From contig NZ_JAAILA010000007.1 of NCBI RefSeq assembly GCF_010974825.1, positions 248,001-312,000 on the forward strand: a stretch of DNA of 64,000 bases, written 5' to 3'. The notes below the pieces were generated by a model. It saw only the letters and a list, made by a program, of their open reading frames with translations, did not search any database and was not told the DNA's origin. A program made the translations under genes and the position numbers. This DNA is from Aeromonas rivipollensis. GTDB lineage: Bacteria > Pseudomonadota > Gammaproteobacteria > Enterobacterales > Aeromonadaceae. Every line of letters starts with the position of its first letter. The stretch's first letter is position 1. Positions 16,894 through 25,653 of this stretch are shown here, piece by piece.

Positions 16894-18132
16894 ATGACAG
16901 GAATCAAGATCTCCGTAGACCGGCTGCAAGTCGGCAATTACGTCTCCCTGCCACTGGGATGGCGCGAGCACCCTTTCCTGTTTTCCAGCTTCAAACTCAA
17001 GAGTGAAGAGGAGATAGAGCTGATCCGTCGGCTCGGTCTCAAGCTGGTGACCATCATTCCCGACAAGAGCGACGCCCCCCCCAAGCCCCTCGATCAGGTG
17101 CAGCCCGCACCGGATGGCACTGACGATCTCGTCGGCCGCCAGCAGGAGATGCAGCAGGAGAAGGCCAGGCGCATCGAGCAGTTGCAGCGCTACCGTCGGG
17201 ATCTGCAGCAGTGCGAGAAGCATTTCCAGCAGTCCCTGGCCCAGGTGCGCAACCTGATGGGCAAGATCCAGTCCCGCCCCCTCAACGCCATCAATGAGGC
17301 CCAGGAGCTGATCAACGCCATGACGGAGCAACTGCTGTCGGTGGACGAGATGGTGCTGCACCTGGTCTCCGACAGCGCGGATGGTAACAGCCTCCAGTTC
17401 CACTCCCTCAACGTCAGCGTGCTCAGCATGCTGCTGGCCAGGGAGTGCAAGTTGCCGGCCGAGGCTATTCGCCAGGTCGGCATGGGAGCCCTGTTCCACG
17501 ACATCGGCAAGCTGAAGATCCCGAGCCAGATCCTGCGCAAGACAAGCCCCCTGACCAAACCGGAGCAGAATCTGATGGCCCAGCACCCGCGCTATGGCCT
17601 GGAGCTGCTGAGCCTGGCCAGCGGTTTCCCTGAGCCGGCGAAGCGCATAGTGCAGTACCATCACGAATATCTGGACGGCAGCGGGCCACAGGGGCTCAGG
17701 GGGGATCAGCTCGACCCCCTGACCCAGATAGTGTCCCTCATCAACGAGTACGACAACCTCTGCCACCTGCAGGCCAAGGTGCCCTACTCGGCCCTCGGCA
17801 ACCTCTACAAGCAGCGCAAGGCCCAGTTCAACACCGACCACCTCGGCATGCTGATCCGCCTGATGGGCATCTACCCGCCCGGCAGCGTGGTGCAGCTCTC
17901 CAACGGCCAGGTCGGGCTGGTGATGTCGGTCAACGCCTCCCGCCTGCTCTACCCCGCCGTGCTGGTGTACGATCCCCGCATCCCGCGCCAGGAGGCGGCC
18001 ATCATAGATCTCGAGCAGGCCGAGCTGACGATTGCCAAGGTGATCCACCCCAAGCGACTGCCCCCGGCGGTGTTCGAGTACCTCAACCCGCGCACCCGGA
18101 TCAGCTACTACTTCGAGCACAACAAGCCCTGA
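16894..18132 (+). CDS. HD-GYP domain protein with DUF3391 N-terminus
   Basis: A 412-residue protein. Residues 1-60 match the DUF3391 module (ISVDRLQVGNYVSLPLGWRE). Residues 80-130 look like a coiled coil. Residues 140-330 form an HD-GYP fold with FHDIGKLKIP (H202, D203) and the HHE motif at 256-258. HD-GYP proteins hydrolyse cyclic di-GMP. The final motif here reads DGSGPQGL, not the usual DGSGYPxGL, so the GYP signature that binds the nucleotide or GGDEF partners is altered; activity could be reduced. ATG 16894 is preferred over 16834. It lies 27 bases upstream of the CinA-like gene. Confidence 0.88.
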   Translation: MTGIKISVDRLQVGNYVSLPLGWREHPFLFSSFKLKSEEEIELIRRLGLKLVTIIPDKSDAPPKPLDQVQPAPDGTDDLVGRQQEMQQEKARRIEQLQRYRRDLQQCEKHFQQSLAQVRNLMGKIQSRPLNAINEAQELINAMTEQLLSVDEMVLHLVSDSADGNSLQFHSLNVSVLSMLLARECKLPAEAIRQVGMGALFHDIGKLKIPSQILRKTSPLTKPEQNLMAQHPRYGLELLSLASGFPEPAKRIVQYHHEYLDGSGPQGLRGDQLDPLTQIVSLINEYDNLCHLQAKVPYSALGNLYKQRKAQFNTDHLGMLIRLMGIYPPGSVVQLSNGQVGLVMSVNASRLLYPAVLVYDPRIPRQEAAIIDLEQAELTIAKVIHPKRLPPAVFEYLNPRTRISYYFEHNKP

Positions 18133-18159
18133 TTGGGGTCCACCATCCAAGGAGTCTGC

Positions 18160-19323
18160 ATGCGTATCGAGATCATCAGCACGGGGGACGAGATAGTGAC
18201 CGGCCTGGTGGTGGACACCAACGCCGCCTGGCTCAGCGCCCTGCTGCTGGAGCAAGGCTGGCAGGTGCGCCGCCGCCTCACAGTGGGGGACAACCTCGCC
18301 GATCTGAAGGCCGCCTTGCAGGAGAGTGCCAGCCGGGCCGAGGTGGTGCTGGTGTGCGGGGGCCTGGGCCCCACCGCGGATGATCTCACCGCCCAGGCAG
18401 CGGCCGAGGCCTTCGGCCAGCCCCTGACCCTGTTCCCCGACTGGCTAGCCACCATGGCCGAGCGCTACGCCAGCCGGGGCCGCACCATGGCCCAGAGCAA
18501 CAGCAAGCAGGCCTGGCTGCCCCTGGGCTGCGAGATCCTCGACAACCCGGTCGGCACCGCCTGCGGCTTCCTGGTCAGCCACCCGGCCAGCCACGGCCAG
18601 AGCCGGCTCTTCTTCACCCCGGGCGTGCCGTTCGAGTTCAAGCAGATGGTACGCGAGCAAATCCTGCCGCGCCTCAAGGCGCTGGCGGGGGAAGAGACGG
18701 ACACAGAGCTGCGCCGCTTCTATACCTTCGGCATCTCGGAGTCCGCTCTCTCGGACAAGCTGGATGCGGCGCCCTGGCCCGCCGGCATCGAACTCGGCTA
18801 CCGCTCCTCCATGCCCCTCATCGAGCTGAAACTCATCGGCCATGGGGCCAGCGCCGCCGACATGGCGGCAGCCGAGGCGCGCCTGCTCGGGGAGATAAGT
18901 CCCTGGCTGGTGGGACGGGGGAACGAGGAGTCGGCGCAGCAGATCCTGGCCCTGCTGGGGGAGCGGCCGCTGTGGCTGCAAGAAGGCGAGAGCCGGGGCG
19001 CCCTGCTGGCCATGTGCCACCCCCATCCGGTGCTGGAGGCCAGCTTCAGCCACAACCTCCCGAGCGAGCTCGACCAACTGACGGGGGGCGGACGGGAACC
19101 CAGCCTGACCATAGGCAGTGCGGGCCCAGGCGGCGTACCGCTGCTGCTGTGCGCAGACGGCCAGCGAATCGGCCAGACGGTGAAGCTAAGTCACCCGGAT
19201 CCCGAGAGCGGCCGCCGGATCCTCGCCTTCGCCGCCCTCGACATGCTGCGCCGTCACCTGCAGGGCCTGCCGGTGCTCGCCGACTACCTCACCCTGACCA
19301 GAACCGCCCGCCGCATCGACTGA
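18160..19323 (+). CDS. CinA-like protein (YfaY type)
   Basis: A 387-residue protein. Residues 1-170 are the MoaB/MogA-like COG1058 domain (STGDEIVTGLVVDTN, GGLGPTADD). The middle (170-260) is the usual CinA KH-like segment. The C-terminal part (270-387) is in the position of the CinA/PncC amidohydrolase domain, but I do not see its conserved Ser-containing motif (ESCTGG); the fold may persist without activity. This matches E. coli YfaY. The COG1058 domain can have ADP-ribose pyrophosphatase activity. ATG 18160 has AAGGAG upstream. It is probably co-transcribed with the HD-GYP gene. Confidence 0.85.
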   Translation: MRIEIISTGDEIVTGLVVDTNAAWLSALLLEQGWQVRRRLTVGDNLADLKAALQESASRAEVVLVCGGLGPTADDLTAQAAAEAFGQPLTLFPDWLATMAERYASRGRTMAQSNSKQAWLPLGCEILDNPVGTACGFLVSHPASHGQSRLFFTPGVPFEFKQMVREQILPRLKALAGEETDTELRRFYTFGISESALSDKLDAAPWPAGIELGYRSSMPLIELKLIGHGASAADMAAAEARLLGEISPWLVGRGNEESAQQILALLGERPLWLQEGESRGALLAMCHPHPVLEASFSHNLPSELDQLTGGGREPSLTIGSAGPGGVPLLLCADGQRIGQTVKLSHPDPESGRRILAFAALDMLRRHLQGLPVLADYLTLTRTARRID

Positions 19324-19330
19324 TACCGGG

Positions 19331-19846
19331 CTAGAAGGCGCCTAAGCCCGCGCTCCCATGCACCCAGTACCCGGCGAGCGCCAGGGTCAGCAGGCAGAAG
19401 GCCTTCTCGTAGCCCCCGCCGCTCTTGAGGGGCAGGCCGGGCAGCCGAAAGCGTCGGCGCCAGGGCCAGAACAGGGGAATGCCCGCCGGTGTGAGCCAAT
19501 CCCCGAGCAGGTGGCTGAGGTAGCCGACGATGAGGGCGTCCTTCATCACCCCGGACAGAGGGCCGGGTGCCTGAAACTGCGCCAGCCCCCATATCCCCAG
19601 GCCCACCGCCAGCAGGCTGTGGGTGAAGCCGCGATGGCCGAACAGGCGGGAGAGGGGCCCCGAGATCCAGGGCAGTTGCCGACCGAGCAGGGACTGGGGG
19701 TGATCGAGATCCGGCAGCAGGGCACTGGCCAGGGCCATGGGCACTATGTGCCACAGGCTGCCTTCGGCTAGGGCCGGAGTGAGTTCGACCTTGTGGGCAA
19801 GCAAGGCGCAGGTAACGGAAAACAGCAGGTGGCCTTGGGCGGTCAT
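19331..19846 (-). CDS. DUF457 family membrane protein (YbcI/YdjM-like)
   Basis: A 171-residue protein with about four hydrophobic segments. It has the DUF457 metal-site motifs: ALLPDLDHPQSLLG, GHRGFTHSLL and YLSHLLGDWLTPAGI. These membrane-bound predicted metal-dependent hydrolases include LexA-regulated YdjM in E. coli. Stops of this gene and cinA are 7 bases apart in convergent orientation. ATG 19844-19846 has a weak SD; the family start MTAQGHL supports it. Confidence 0.85.
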   Translation of the reverse strand: MTAQGHLLFSVTCALLAHKVELTPALAEGSLWHIVPMALASALLPDLDHPQSLLGRQLPWISGPLSRLFGHRGFTHSLLAVGLGIWGLAQFQAPGPLSGVMKDALIVGYLSHLLGDWLTPAGIPLFWPWRRRFRLPGLPLKSGGGYEKAFCLLTLALAGYWVHGSAGLGAF

Positions 19847-20259
19847 GGGGCTCGTTCGGTTGGACAAGAGGGCAGTATGGTCGGCAGCGACCGGCGTCAG
19901 CGCCTCGGGGCGGCGGCAGATTAAAATCCCTTGAACCGCCTCTGGCAAGGTGAATCGTATCGCCACCCTGAACTTGATGCCCGTCGGGGGCGGCAGTCGG
20001 TGAAATAGTCAGCAGATACCGCCAAGAACACCTCATTTGACACTCAGCAAGCCGCCGCGCCTTCGCCATCGGCCCAACTCCCCGTCACACAGGATTTCCT
20101 CAACCCGGCTCACCCATTTGCACTCGGCTCGTTGACCCGGACGACGAAATGTCAGAATACTGCGGTTCTTGGCCGCCCCGGCGGCATCGACTCTTGGCAA
20201 GGATCCCGCCCCCGGCCACAGGGGGGCTAGCCGGATCGGGACAACGAAGGAGGATCCCG
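19847..20259. other. intergenic region upstream of the FapA-like gene
   Basis: About 410 bases of ordinary base composition. It holds an SD-like AAGGAGG at 20247-20253 directly before the GTG start of the next gene. I see no RNA gene, convincing promoter or sigma-54 site. Confidence 0.5.
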
Positions 20260-21924
20260 GTGTTAAGCAAAGCGTGGTTTCAGCTGTCGGCAGACATGAC
20301 CTATGTCTGTCTGCGCATTACCCCGGGTCTCACCGAGCCCGTCCAGGAGCAACATGTCCTGGCCCTGCTGCGGCTCTCCAACTGCCGACGCTATCAGCCC
20401 CTCGACGAGGGAATCCGGCAGGCCGTCGCCCTGCTTAACACCCTGCTGACCCAGCCGGACGCTCCCCACCACCCTCCCGTACCCATAGCCCAGCGGCAGG
20501 ATGCCCGGCTCCTCGTGCTGGTCGACAAGGATCAGATGAGCGCCAGCGCCCAGATCACCGCCGACTGGGGCGGCAGCCCCCTGACCCTGGCGCAGTTGCA
20601 GGAGGCGGTGGCGGCGAGCCCAATCAAGCAGGGGGTGAGCGAGCGGCTGCTCGCCGCCGCCATCAAGGCCGCCAGCGAGGCGGCCCCCGGCGCCCGACTC
20701 AACCCCGTCATCGCCCTGGGCAAGGCGGCCAGACATGGCCAGGATACCCGGCTGGAGCGGCTGGTGGAGACGGCGGCGGAGCGGATCCTGAGGCCCCAGG
20801 AGGTGGACCACGGCAAGGTGGACATGCGCGATCTCGGCACCCTGCTCACCGTCAAGGCGGGCGCCCCCCTGATGCGGCGCCACCCCGCCACCCAGGGCAT
20901 AGACGGCTTCACGGTGACTGGCCAGGTGCTGCCGGCCCGCCACGGCAAGGAGAGCGCCATGACGGCGGGAGAAGGAACCTGTTTCTCCCCCGAGGACCCG
21001 GATCTGCTGCTGGCGACCCGTGCCGGGCTACCTTGCCAGGAGCGGGCCGGCATGAGGGTGGACGAGGTGCTGAGCGTCAAGCAGGTCGACATCCGCCACG
21101 GTCACGTCATGTTCGAGGGCTCCCTGCTGGTCACCGGGGACGTCATGCCCGGCATGCGGATCAAGACCAGCGGCGATGTGGTGATAGGGGGCTTCGTCGA
21201 GGGGGGCTATATCGAATCCGGCGGCACCATCACTGTGCGCAACGGCATCATAGGGCGCAAGCTGGAGGGGGACCAGTACCTCTGCCACCTCAACGCCGGG
21301 GGCGAGATCCACGCCAGCTATGCCCAGTACGCCAGGCTGGAGGCCGATGGCGACATCCATATCCAGAGCCAGCTCAGCCACAGCTATTGCCGCAGCGGCC
21401 AGGACATCAGGGTCGGGGACAGCGCCATGCGCAAGGGCCACCTCATCGGCGGCATCAACATCGCCAACCGGCTCATCATGGCGCCCGTGCTCGGGGCTTC
21501 GGCGGCGAACCGGACCCGGCTGCAGATCCTCGGTGGCTACTTCAGCCACAAGGAGCAGGAGCAGGCCCTGCGTCAACGCAAGCAGGCCTGCCGGGAGCAG
21601 CTCGACAAGCTGCAGGATCTCATCCTGCGGCTGCTGCAACTGCCCGGTGACAAGCGCAATCCCGAGACCCTGAAGAAGATCAAGGAGCTCCGCACCCGTC
21701 AGCTGGACGAGAGCAAGTCCCTTGACGAGCAGCTTGCCGAGGCGCAGCGCGAGCTGCAGGCCCTGATGGCCAACATGGACATCATCGCCACCCAGCGCCT
21801 CTTCCCCGGTGTCGAGGTGGAGATGGCCCATCACCACAACAGGGTCGACATAGAACACGGCCCCATCCACTTCGCCATCCGGGAAGATCAACTGCAGTTG
21901 ACCCCTTACGAGGGCCAGCACTGA
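20260..21924 (+). CDS. FapA family protein (DUF342)
   Basis: A 554-residue DUF342 protein. The N-terminal 170 residues are helical; residues 180-420 form a right-handed beta-helix of short repeats (GSLLVTGDVMPGMRI, GDVVIGGFVEGGYIESGG, LNAGGEIHASYAQYARLEADG). Residues 425-520 form a long coiled coil (KEQEQALRQRKQACREQLDK). Related FapA proteins act in flagellar assembly or polar placement, but no flagellar genes lie nearby. The GTG at 20260-20262 sits 6 bases after AAGGAGG, which decides the start. Confidence 0.82.
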   Translation: MLSKAWFQLSADMTYVCLRITPGLTEPVQEQHVLALLRLSNCRRYQPLDEGIRQAVALLNTLLTQPDAPHHPPVPIAQRQDARLLVLVDKDQMSASAQITADWGGSPLTLAQLQEAVAASPIKQGVSERLLAAAIKAASEAAPGARLNPVIALGKAARHGQDTRLERLVETAAERILRPQEVDHGKVDMRDLGTLLTVKAGAPLMRRHPATQGIDGFTVTGQVLPARHGKESAMTAGEGTCFSPEDPDLLLATRAGLPCQERAGMRVDEVLSVKQVDIRHGHVMFEGSLLVTGDVMPGMRIKTSGDVVIGGFVEGGYIESGGTITVRNGIIGRKLEGDQYLCHLNAGGEIHASYAQYARLEADGDIHIQSQLSHSYCRSGQDIRVGDSAMRKGHLIGGINIANRLIMAPVLGASAANRTRLQILGGYFSHKEQEQALRQRKQACREQLDKLQDLILRLLQLPGDKRNPETLKKIKELRTRQLDESKSLDEQLAEAQRELQALMANMDIIATQRLFPGVEVEMAHHHNRVDIEHGPIHFAIREDQLQLTPYEGQH

Positions 21925-22050
21925 GAGGCGCAGTCAGAGACAGTGCCGCCCATGCAACCCTTCAACTCGTGATCCCGACGGCGATTTTCGCTACACTCGG
22001 CCTCCCCTTGGCCCCATAGGGCGGGCCGGCCAGACTCAGGTAGTGAGAAG

Positions 22051-22860
22051 ATGTACAAGCTGATCGCATTGGATATGGATGGCACCCTGCTGAACCCGCA
22101 CGGTCAAATAACCCCCCGCACCCATGCCGCCATCGCGGCCGCCCGCGCCCAGGGCGTGACAGTAGTGCTGACCTCGGGTCGCCCGCTGGAAGGCATGACC
22201 CCCTATCTGGCCGAACTCGGCCTCACCGGTCAGGATGACTACGTCATCTGCTACAACGGCGCCCTGGTGCAACAGGTTGCGGATCAACGCATACTGCGCA
22301 GCCAGCTGCTGACCGGCAGCGACGCCAGCGCCATCGCCCATCTCGCTTCTGAGCTGGGGGTCAACGTCCACGGCTTCTCCGTCCGCCAGGGCCTCATCAG
22401 CCCCAGGGTCAGCACCTACACAGAGCACGAGTCCCAACTGATCAAGATGCCGATCAACCTGGTGGACTTCGCCACCCTGCCCGCCGACGAGCAGATCATG
22501 AAGGTGATGATGATAGACCCCGAGCCCCAGCTCTCCCGCGCCATCGCCCAGTTGCCCGCCGAGCTCTATGAGCGCTACACGGTGGTGCGCAGCTCCCCTT
22601 ACTTCCTCGAGTTCATGAACAAGCGAAGCAACAAGGGCACCGGCGTGGCCGCCCTGGCGGAGCACCTGGACCTGGACGCCTCCCAGGTGATCGCGGTGGG
22701 CGACGCTGGCAACGACCGCCACATGATCGAATATGCCGGACTCGGGGTCGCCATGGGCAACGCCACCGACGAGATCAAGGCGCTGGCGCAACACACCACG
22801 GCCCGCAACGACGAGGACGGCGTGGCCAGGGTGATAGAGCAGTTCATCCTCAATGCCTGA
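22051..22860 (+). CDS. yidA: sugar-phosphatase YidA (HAD, Cof type)
   Basis: A 269-residue HAD hydrolase of type IIB, the length of E. coli YidA (270). Motif I is DMDGTLL (residues 8-14), motif II is LTSGRPLEG, motif III includes NKRSNKGTG, and motif IV is VGDAGNDRHMIEYAG. The family dephosphorylates sugar phosphates with low specificity. It stands alone, with a hairpin directly after the stop. Confidence 0.88.
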   Translation: MYKLIALDMDGTLLNPHGQITPRTHAAIAAARAQGVTVVLTSGRPLEGMTPYLAELGLTGQDDYVICYNGALVQQVADQRILRSQLLTGSDASAIAHLASELGVNVHGFSVRQGLISPRVSTYTEHESQLIKMPINLVDFATLPADEQIMKVMMIDPEPQLSRAIAQLPAELYERYTVVRSSPYFLEFMNKRSNKGTGVAALAEHLDLDASQVIAVGDAGNDRHMIEYAGLGVAMGNATDEIKALAQHTTARNDEDGVARVIEQFILNA

Positions 22861-22867
22861 ATCGACG

Positions 22868-22886
22868 AGGGGCCTGCGGGCCCCTT
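22868..22886 (+). terminator. hairpin after yidA
   Basis: The stem AGGGGCC / GGCCCCT with a TGCG loop is followed by a weak T-rich stretch. Confidence 0.6.
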
Positions 22887-23225
22887 CTGCTATCCGGCCA
22901 TCAGGGCCGAATGTTTAATATATCCACCACACCTTTCCCCCAAATGCCCGCCAACTGCCGCTAAAGCCCCTGATGCAGGGACTCAAGCTGGCTCAGTCGC
23001 CACTAGATTTAACATTAACGCATCATTTCGTTTGACATATTGAACGGCCTTGGCAGACTGGGATCGGGATCCAGGCTGTCATCGCCCAGGCTGACCGACG
23101 ATTCTGGCACTGTGGCACGACCCTGATCCCATGACCATGCCTTGAGGCATGCCCTTGCGAGAGTGACGCGGCAAGGGCCTTCCCAAGGCGCAGGATGAGA
23201 CCGCCAAGGATAGCCAAGGTGACCT
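22887..23225. other. 340-base spacer before the PuuD-like gene
   Basis: A promoter-like TTGACA at 23032-23037 and a short AT-rich stretch (22914-22925) are the only marked signals. No convincing coding frame or RNA gene is seen. Confidence 0.45.
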
Positions 23226-23996
23226 ATGCCCAACCCCAGTTCCCATTCCAAACCCGTCGTGTTGATGACCATGGGGGCCCAGGCCCGCAGTGGCCACGCC
23301 TACCAGGTAATGACCCACAAATACATCACCCCCCTGGTGGAGCTCAGCGGCTGCGTGCCCCTGCTGGTTCCCACCTGCTGCGGGACAGCTGATCTGGAAC
23401 AGTATCTGGATCTCGTCGATGGGGTCTACCTGAGCGGGGCCGGATCCAACATAGATCCCGCTCTCTACGGCCAGGAGAACCTGACCCCGGAGAAGGCCCA
23501 GGACAGGGACAGGGATCTGTTCGACATAGCCCTGGTGCGCGCCGCCCTCGATCGGGGACTGCCCCTGCTCGGCATCTGCCGCGGCATGCAGGAGATCAAC
23601 GTGGCGCTGGGCGGGGATATTCATCAGAAGGTCTATTGCGAGCCCGGCTATGCGGATCACAGAGAGGATGCGGACGATCCCGTGGAGGAGCAGTATGGCC
23701 ACAGCCACCAGGTGAGTCTGGTGCCCGGCAGCTGGTTTGCCGACCTGATGGGGGAGGCGCAGATCCCGGTCAACTCCCTGCACGGCCAGGGGATCAAGAC
23801 GCTGGCCAAGGGGCTGGCCCCGCTAGCCCATGCCGAAGACGGGCTGATCGAAGCGATCCACGCCCCTGCCCTCTCCCCCTTCCTCCTGGCGGTGCAGTGG
23901 CACCCGGAATGGAAGGCGAAAGAGAACCCCCACTCCATCAAGCTGTTTAGCGCCTTCGGCGACGCCTGTCGTCAGTATCGGCAGCGGGTCGGCTAG
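23226..23996 (+). CDS. class I glutamine amidotransferase-like hydrolase (PuuD-like)
   Basis: A 256-residue peptidase C26 family protein. The nucleophile Cys is in LLGICRGMQEINVALGG, and the His-Glu pair is in QWHPEWK. Relatives include PuuD, which hydrolyses gamma-glutamyl-GABA in putrescine breakdown; no puu genes lie nearby, so the substrate is open. Its TAG overlaps the stop of a truncated copy of the next gene in the other direction. A degraded second copy of its 3' end lies at 24091-24245. Confidence 0.85.
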   Translation: MPNPSSHSKPVVLMTMGAQARSGHAYQVMTHKYITPLVELSGCVPLLVPTCCGTADLEQYLDLVDGVYLSGAGSNIDPALYGQENLTPEKAQDRDRDLFDIALVRAALDRGLPLLGICRGMQEINVALGGDIHQKVYCEPGYADHREDADDPVEEQYGHSHQVSLVPGSWFADLMGEAQIPVNSLHGQGIKTLAKGLAPLAHAEDGLIEAIHAPALSPFLLAVQWHPEWKAKENPHSIKLFSAFGDACRQYRQRVG

Positions 23997-24080
23997 TCGC
24001 CGAACCCCTTGCCCTTCAGCTTGGACAGGGCCCCGCGATCCGGGCGCAAGGTGTGACAGACATCCAGCGCCGCTGGCCCA
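23993..24080 (-). pseudogene. remnant of the 3' end of the lipoprotein gene
   Basis: On the minus strand this encodes DVCHTLRPDRGALSKLKGKG and then FGD-stop, almost the same as the end of the lipoprotein at 24242-24646 (DVCRTLRPDRGALPKLKGKG). Its stop shares CTAG with the stop of the intact PuuD-like gene, the same arrangement as at the second junction (24242-24245). Confidence 0.85.
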
Positions 24081-24090
24081 TGTCTAGGGT

Positions 24091-24245
24091 GGCTTGATCG
24101 AGGCTATTCATGCCACGCTCCCACCCTCTTTCTCCTGGCGGTGCAGTGGCGCCCTGAGTGGAAGGCGAAAGAGAACCCCCACTCCATCAAACTGTTTAGC
24201 GCCTTCGGCGACGCCTGTCGCCAGTATCGGCAGCGGGCGGGCTAG
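24091..24245 (+). pseudogene. remnant of the 3' end of the PuuD-like gene
   Basis: About 155 bases match the last ~51 codons of the intact gene (23843-23996), with a stop at 24243-24245. It carries a one-base deletion near 24120-24130 and replaces the catalytic His codon (CAC to CGC). Most other changes are silent (GAA/GAG, ATC/ATT, CCG/CCT, AAG/AAA, CGT/CGC). Period to the intact copy is 249 bases. Confidence 0.9.
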
Positions 24246-24646
24246 TCGCCGAATCCCTTGCCCTTCAACTTGGGCAGGGCCCCGCGATCCGGGCGCAGGG
24301 TACGGCAGACATCCAGCCCCTTGAGGCCCCGCTGGACATGGTCAGGGGCCTGCCCCAGCACCATGCCATTGCCGCGATAGAGCCGGGCCTCTTCCAGCTC
24401 GAACAGCTCGCCGCCGATCAGCAGCTGTTCGCGGCCATCGACCACCTTGCCCCGCTTCAGGGGCAGGGTCATGTCCACCAGTATCTCGCCGGTGGCGCAC
24501 CCTTCACGCCAGCGGGCCTGATCCGAAAAGGGCGAAGTGGCGATATCCCGCCAGGATCCATCCCTGAACTCCATCCGGTAGTGGTCGCTAAACAGATCGC
24601 AGCCCGCCAGCACCATGGGGATGGCCAACCAGATGACACTCTTCAT
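24242..24646 (-). CDS. small predicted lipoprotein
   Basis: A 134-residue protein with a lipoprotein signal (VLAGC; Cys about residue 16). Mature part: DLFSDHYRMEFRDGSW, then a beta-rich region with two Cys (GCATGEI, LDVCRTL). I do not recognise a family. The ATG at 24644-24646 gives a perfect lipoprotein signal; a longer reading extends antisense into non-gene sequence. Convergent with the PuuD-like gene, whose remnant overlaps its stop. Confidence 0.75.
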   Translation of the reverse strand: MKSVIWLAIPMVLAGCDLFSDHYRMEFRDGSWRDIATSPFSDQARWREGCATGEILVDMTLPLKRGKVVDGREQLLIGGELFELEEARLYRGNGMVLGQAPDHVQRGLKGLDVCRTLRPDRGALPKLKGKGFGD

Positions 24647-24738
24647 TCCACTCACGCCCAGCACTCCCTTGTCAGTCCGCGCCAAGGATAAATAAATGGC
24701 CTCGCCTGCGCATCTCTTTCTCTGCCCCTCTAGCAGGA

Positions 24739-25449
24739 TCAGAGCAGCAGCCCGGCCAGCTCGTCGAGGGTGGCGAGCTCCACATCCGGCAGCAACTGCA
24801 ACGACTGCCAGGGCAACCGGCGCTCGTTGAGCCAGGCGGCTTTGAAGCCGTGCAACCTGGCCCCCAGCACGTCCGTCTCGGGATGATCCCCCACGTGGAG
24901 TATCTGGCCGGGGGCGAGCCCGAGGGCCTGCTGCACCTGCACGAACATGTCCGGCGCCGGCTTCATCCTGGCCCCGGCCCCCGCCTTGCAGACCAGGGTG
25001 AAGTAGTCCGCGAGGCCAGCCTGCACCAGATCCAGGTTGCCATTGGTGATCACAGCCAGAGGGTAGCGTTCCGCCAGGCGAGCCAGCAGGGCGTGAGTTG
25101 CCTCGCTCACCTCTATCTTCGAGCGCTCGGCGAGAAAGGCGGCGAACACCCGCTCTGCCTCCTGCTCCGCCCGGGAGGCGGCCATGCCCCCCTGCACCAT
25201 GGCCTCGCGGATGCCGTGCTGGCGCGCCAGGCTGACGTCCTGGCTCAGCTCGGGCCGGGCCAGCAGCAGGTTGCGCTTGAGCTCGAGCCAGCGCGGCTTG
25301 TCCAGCATGGCGGTGGCCAGGTATTCGCTGCGCAGGTGGCTCAGCATCCACTGCTCGGCCCGCGCTATGGCGGGGCCGTTGTCATAGAGGGTGTCGTCAA
25401 GGTCAAACGAGATGGCGGCCACCGGCTGCCAGCGACGGTAGAACTGCAT
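24739..25449 (-). CDS. yigB: HAD phosphatase YigB (riboflavin pathway type)
   Basis: A 236-residue HAD subfamily IA protein. Motif I is FDLDDTLYDN, motif II VITNGNLDL, motif III KPAPDMF and motif IV HVGDHPETDVLGA. E. coli YigB dephosphorylates the ribityl-uracil intermediate of flavin synthesis and FMN. It closes the conserved dapF-DUF484-xerC-yigB order. ATG 25447-25449 has AGAGGA at good spacing and gives the family start MQFYR; 25455 is the alternative. The gap to xerC (about 200 bases) is unusually long and holds an xerC remnant and a REP-like palindrome. Confidence 0.88.
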   Translation of the reverse strand: MQFYRRWQPVAAISFDLDDTLYDNGPAIARAEQWMLSHLRSEYLATAMLDKPRWLELKRNLLLARPELSQDVSLARQHGIREAMVQGGMAASRAEQEAERVFAAFLAERSKIEVSEATHALLARLAERYPLAVITNGNLDLVQAGLADYFTLVCKAGAGARMKPAPDMFVQVQQALGLAPGQILHVGDHPETDVLGARLHGFKAAWLNERRLPWQSLQLLPDVELATLDELAGLLL

Positions 25450-25497
25450 GGTCATTCCTCTTTATGGGGCTGTTCCCGTTACCTGTTGTCAAACCCA

Positions 25498-25545
25498 TTC
25501 CCCTCATCCCCAAGCCTTCTCCCACTAGGGGAGAAGGGAGCAGAA
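25498..25545. repeat. REP-like palindromic element
   Basis: CCTTCTCCC / GGGGAGAAGG around ACTA, with the CCCTCATCCCC arm, resembles the elements at 38075 and 55394. Its minus-strand reading gives PSPLVGEGLGMRG, the peptide typical of this repeat class. Confidence 0.7.
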
Positions 25546-25565
25546 CCATTCGAGCACAGTCGCTT

Positions 25566-25649
25566 TTACTCATCTTCCGGGGTAGCGGGATCCCGTTTGG
25601 CCCTCGCGAATGGTGCGCTGTCATTCCCTTGGCCCCTTGATAACTGGCA
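25566..25649 (-). pseudogene. remnant of the xerC 3' end
   Basis: The minus strand encodes [13 protein letters not shown] then TAA, matching [13 protein letters not shown]-stop of XerC with silent CCT/CCC and GCC/GCT changes. Further upstream the match decays (NDSAPF against YDSAHP). It ends in its own TAA, whereas xerC ends in TGA. Confidence 0.85.
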
Positions 25650-25653
25650 AAGC

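Noticed and set aside
20260-21924. Flagellar gene cluster because of the FapA-like protein
   Set aside because: No flagellar genes lie in the neighbourhood; DUF342 proteins also occur alone.
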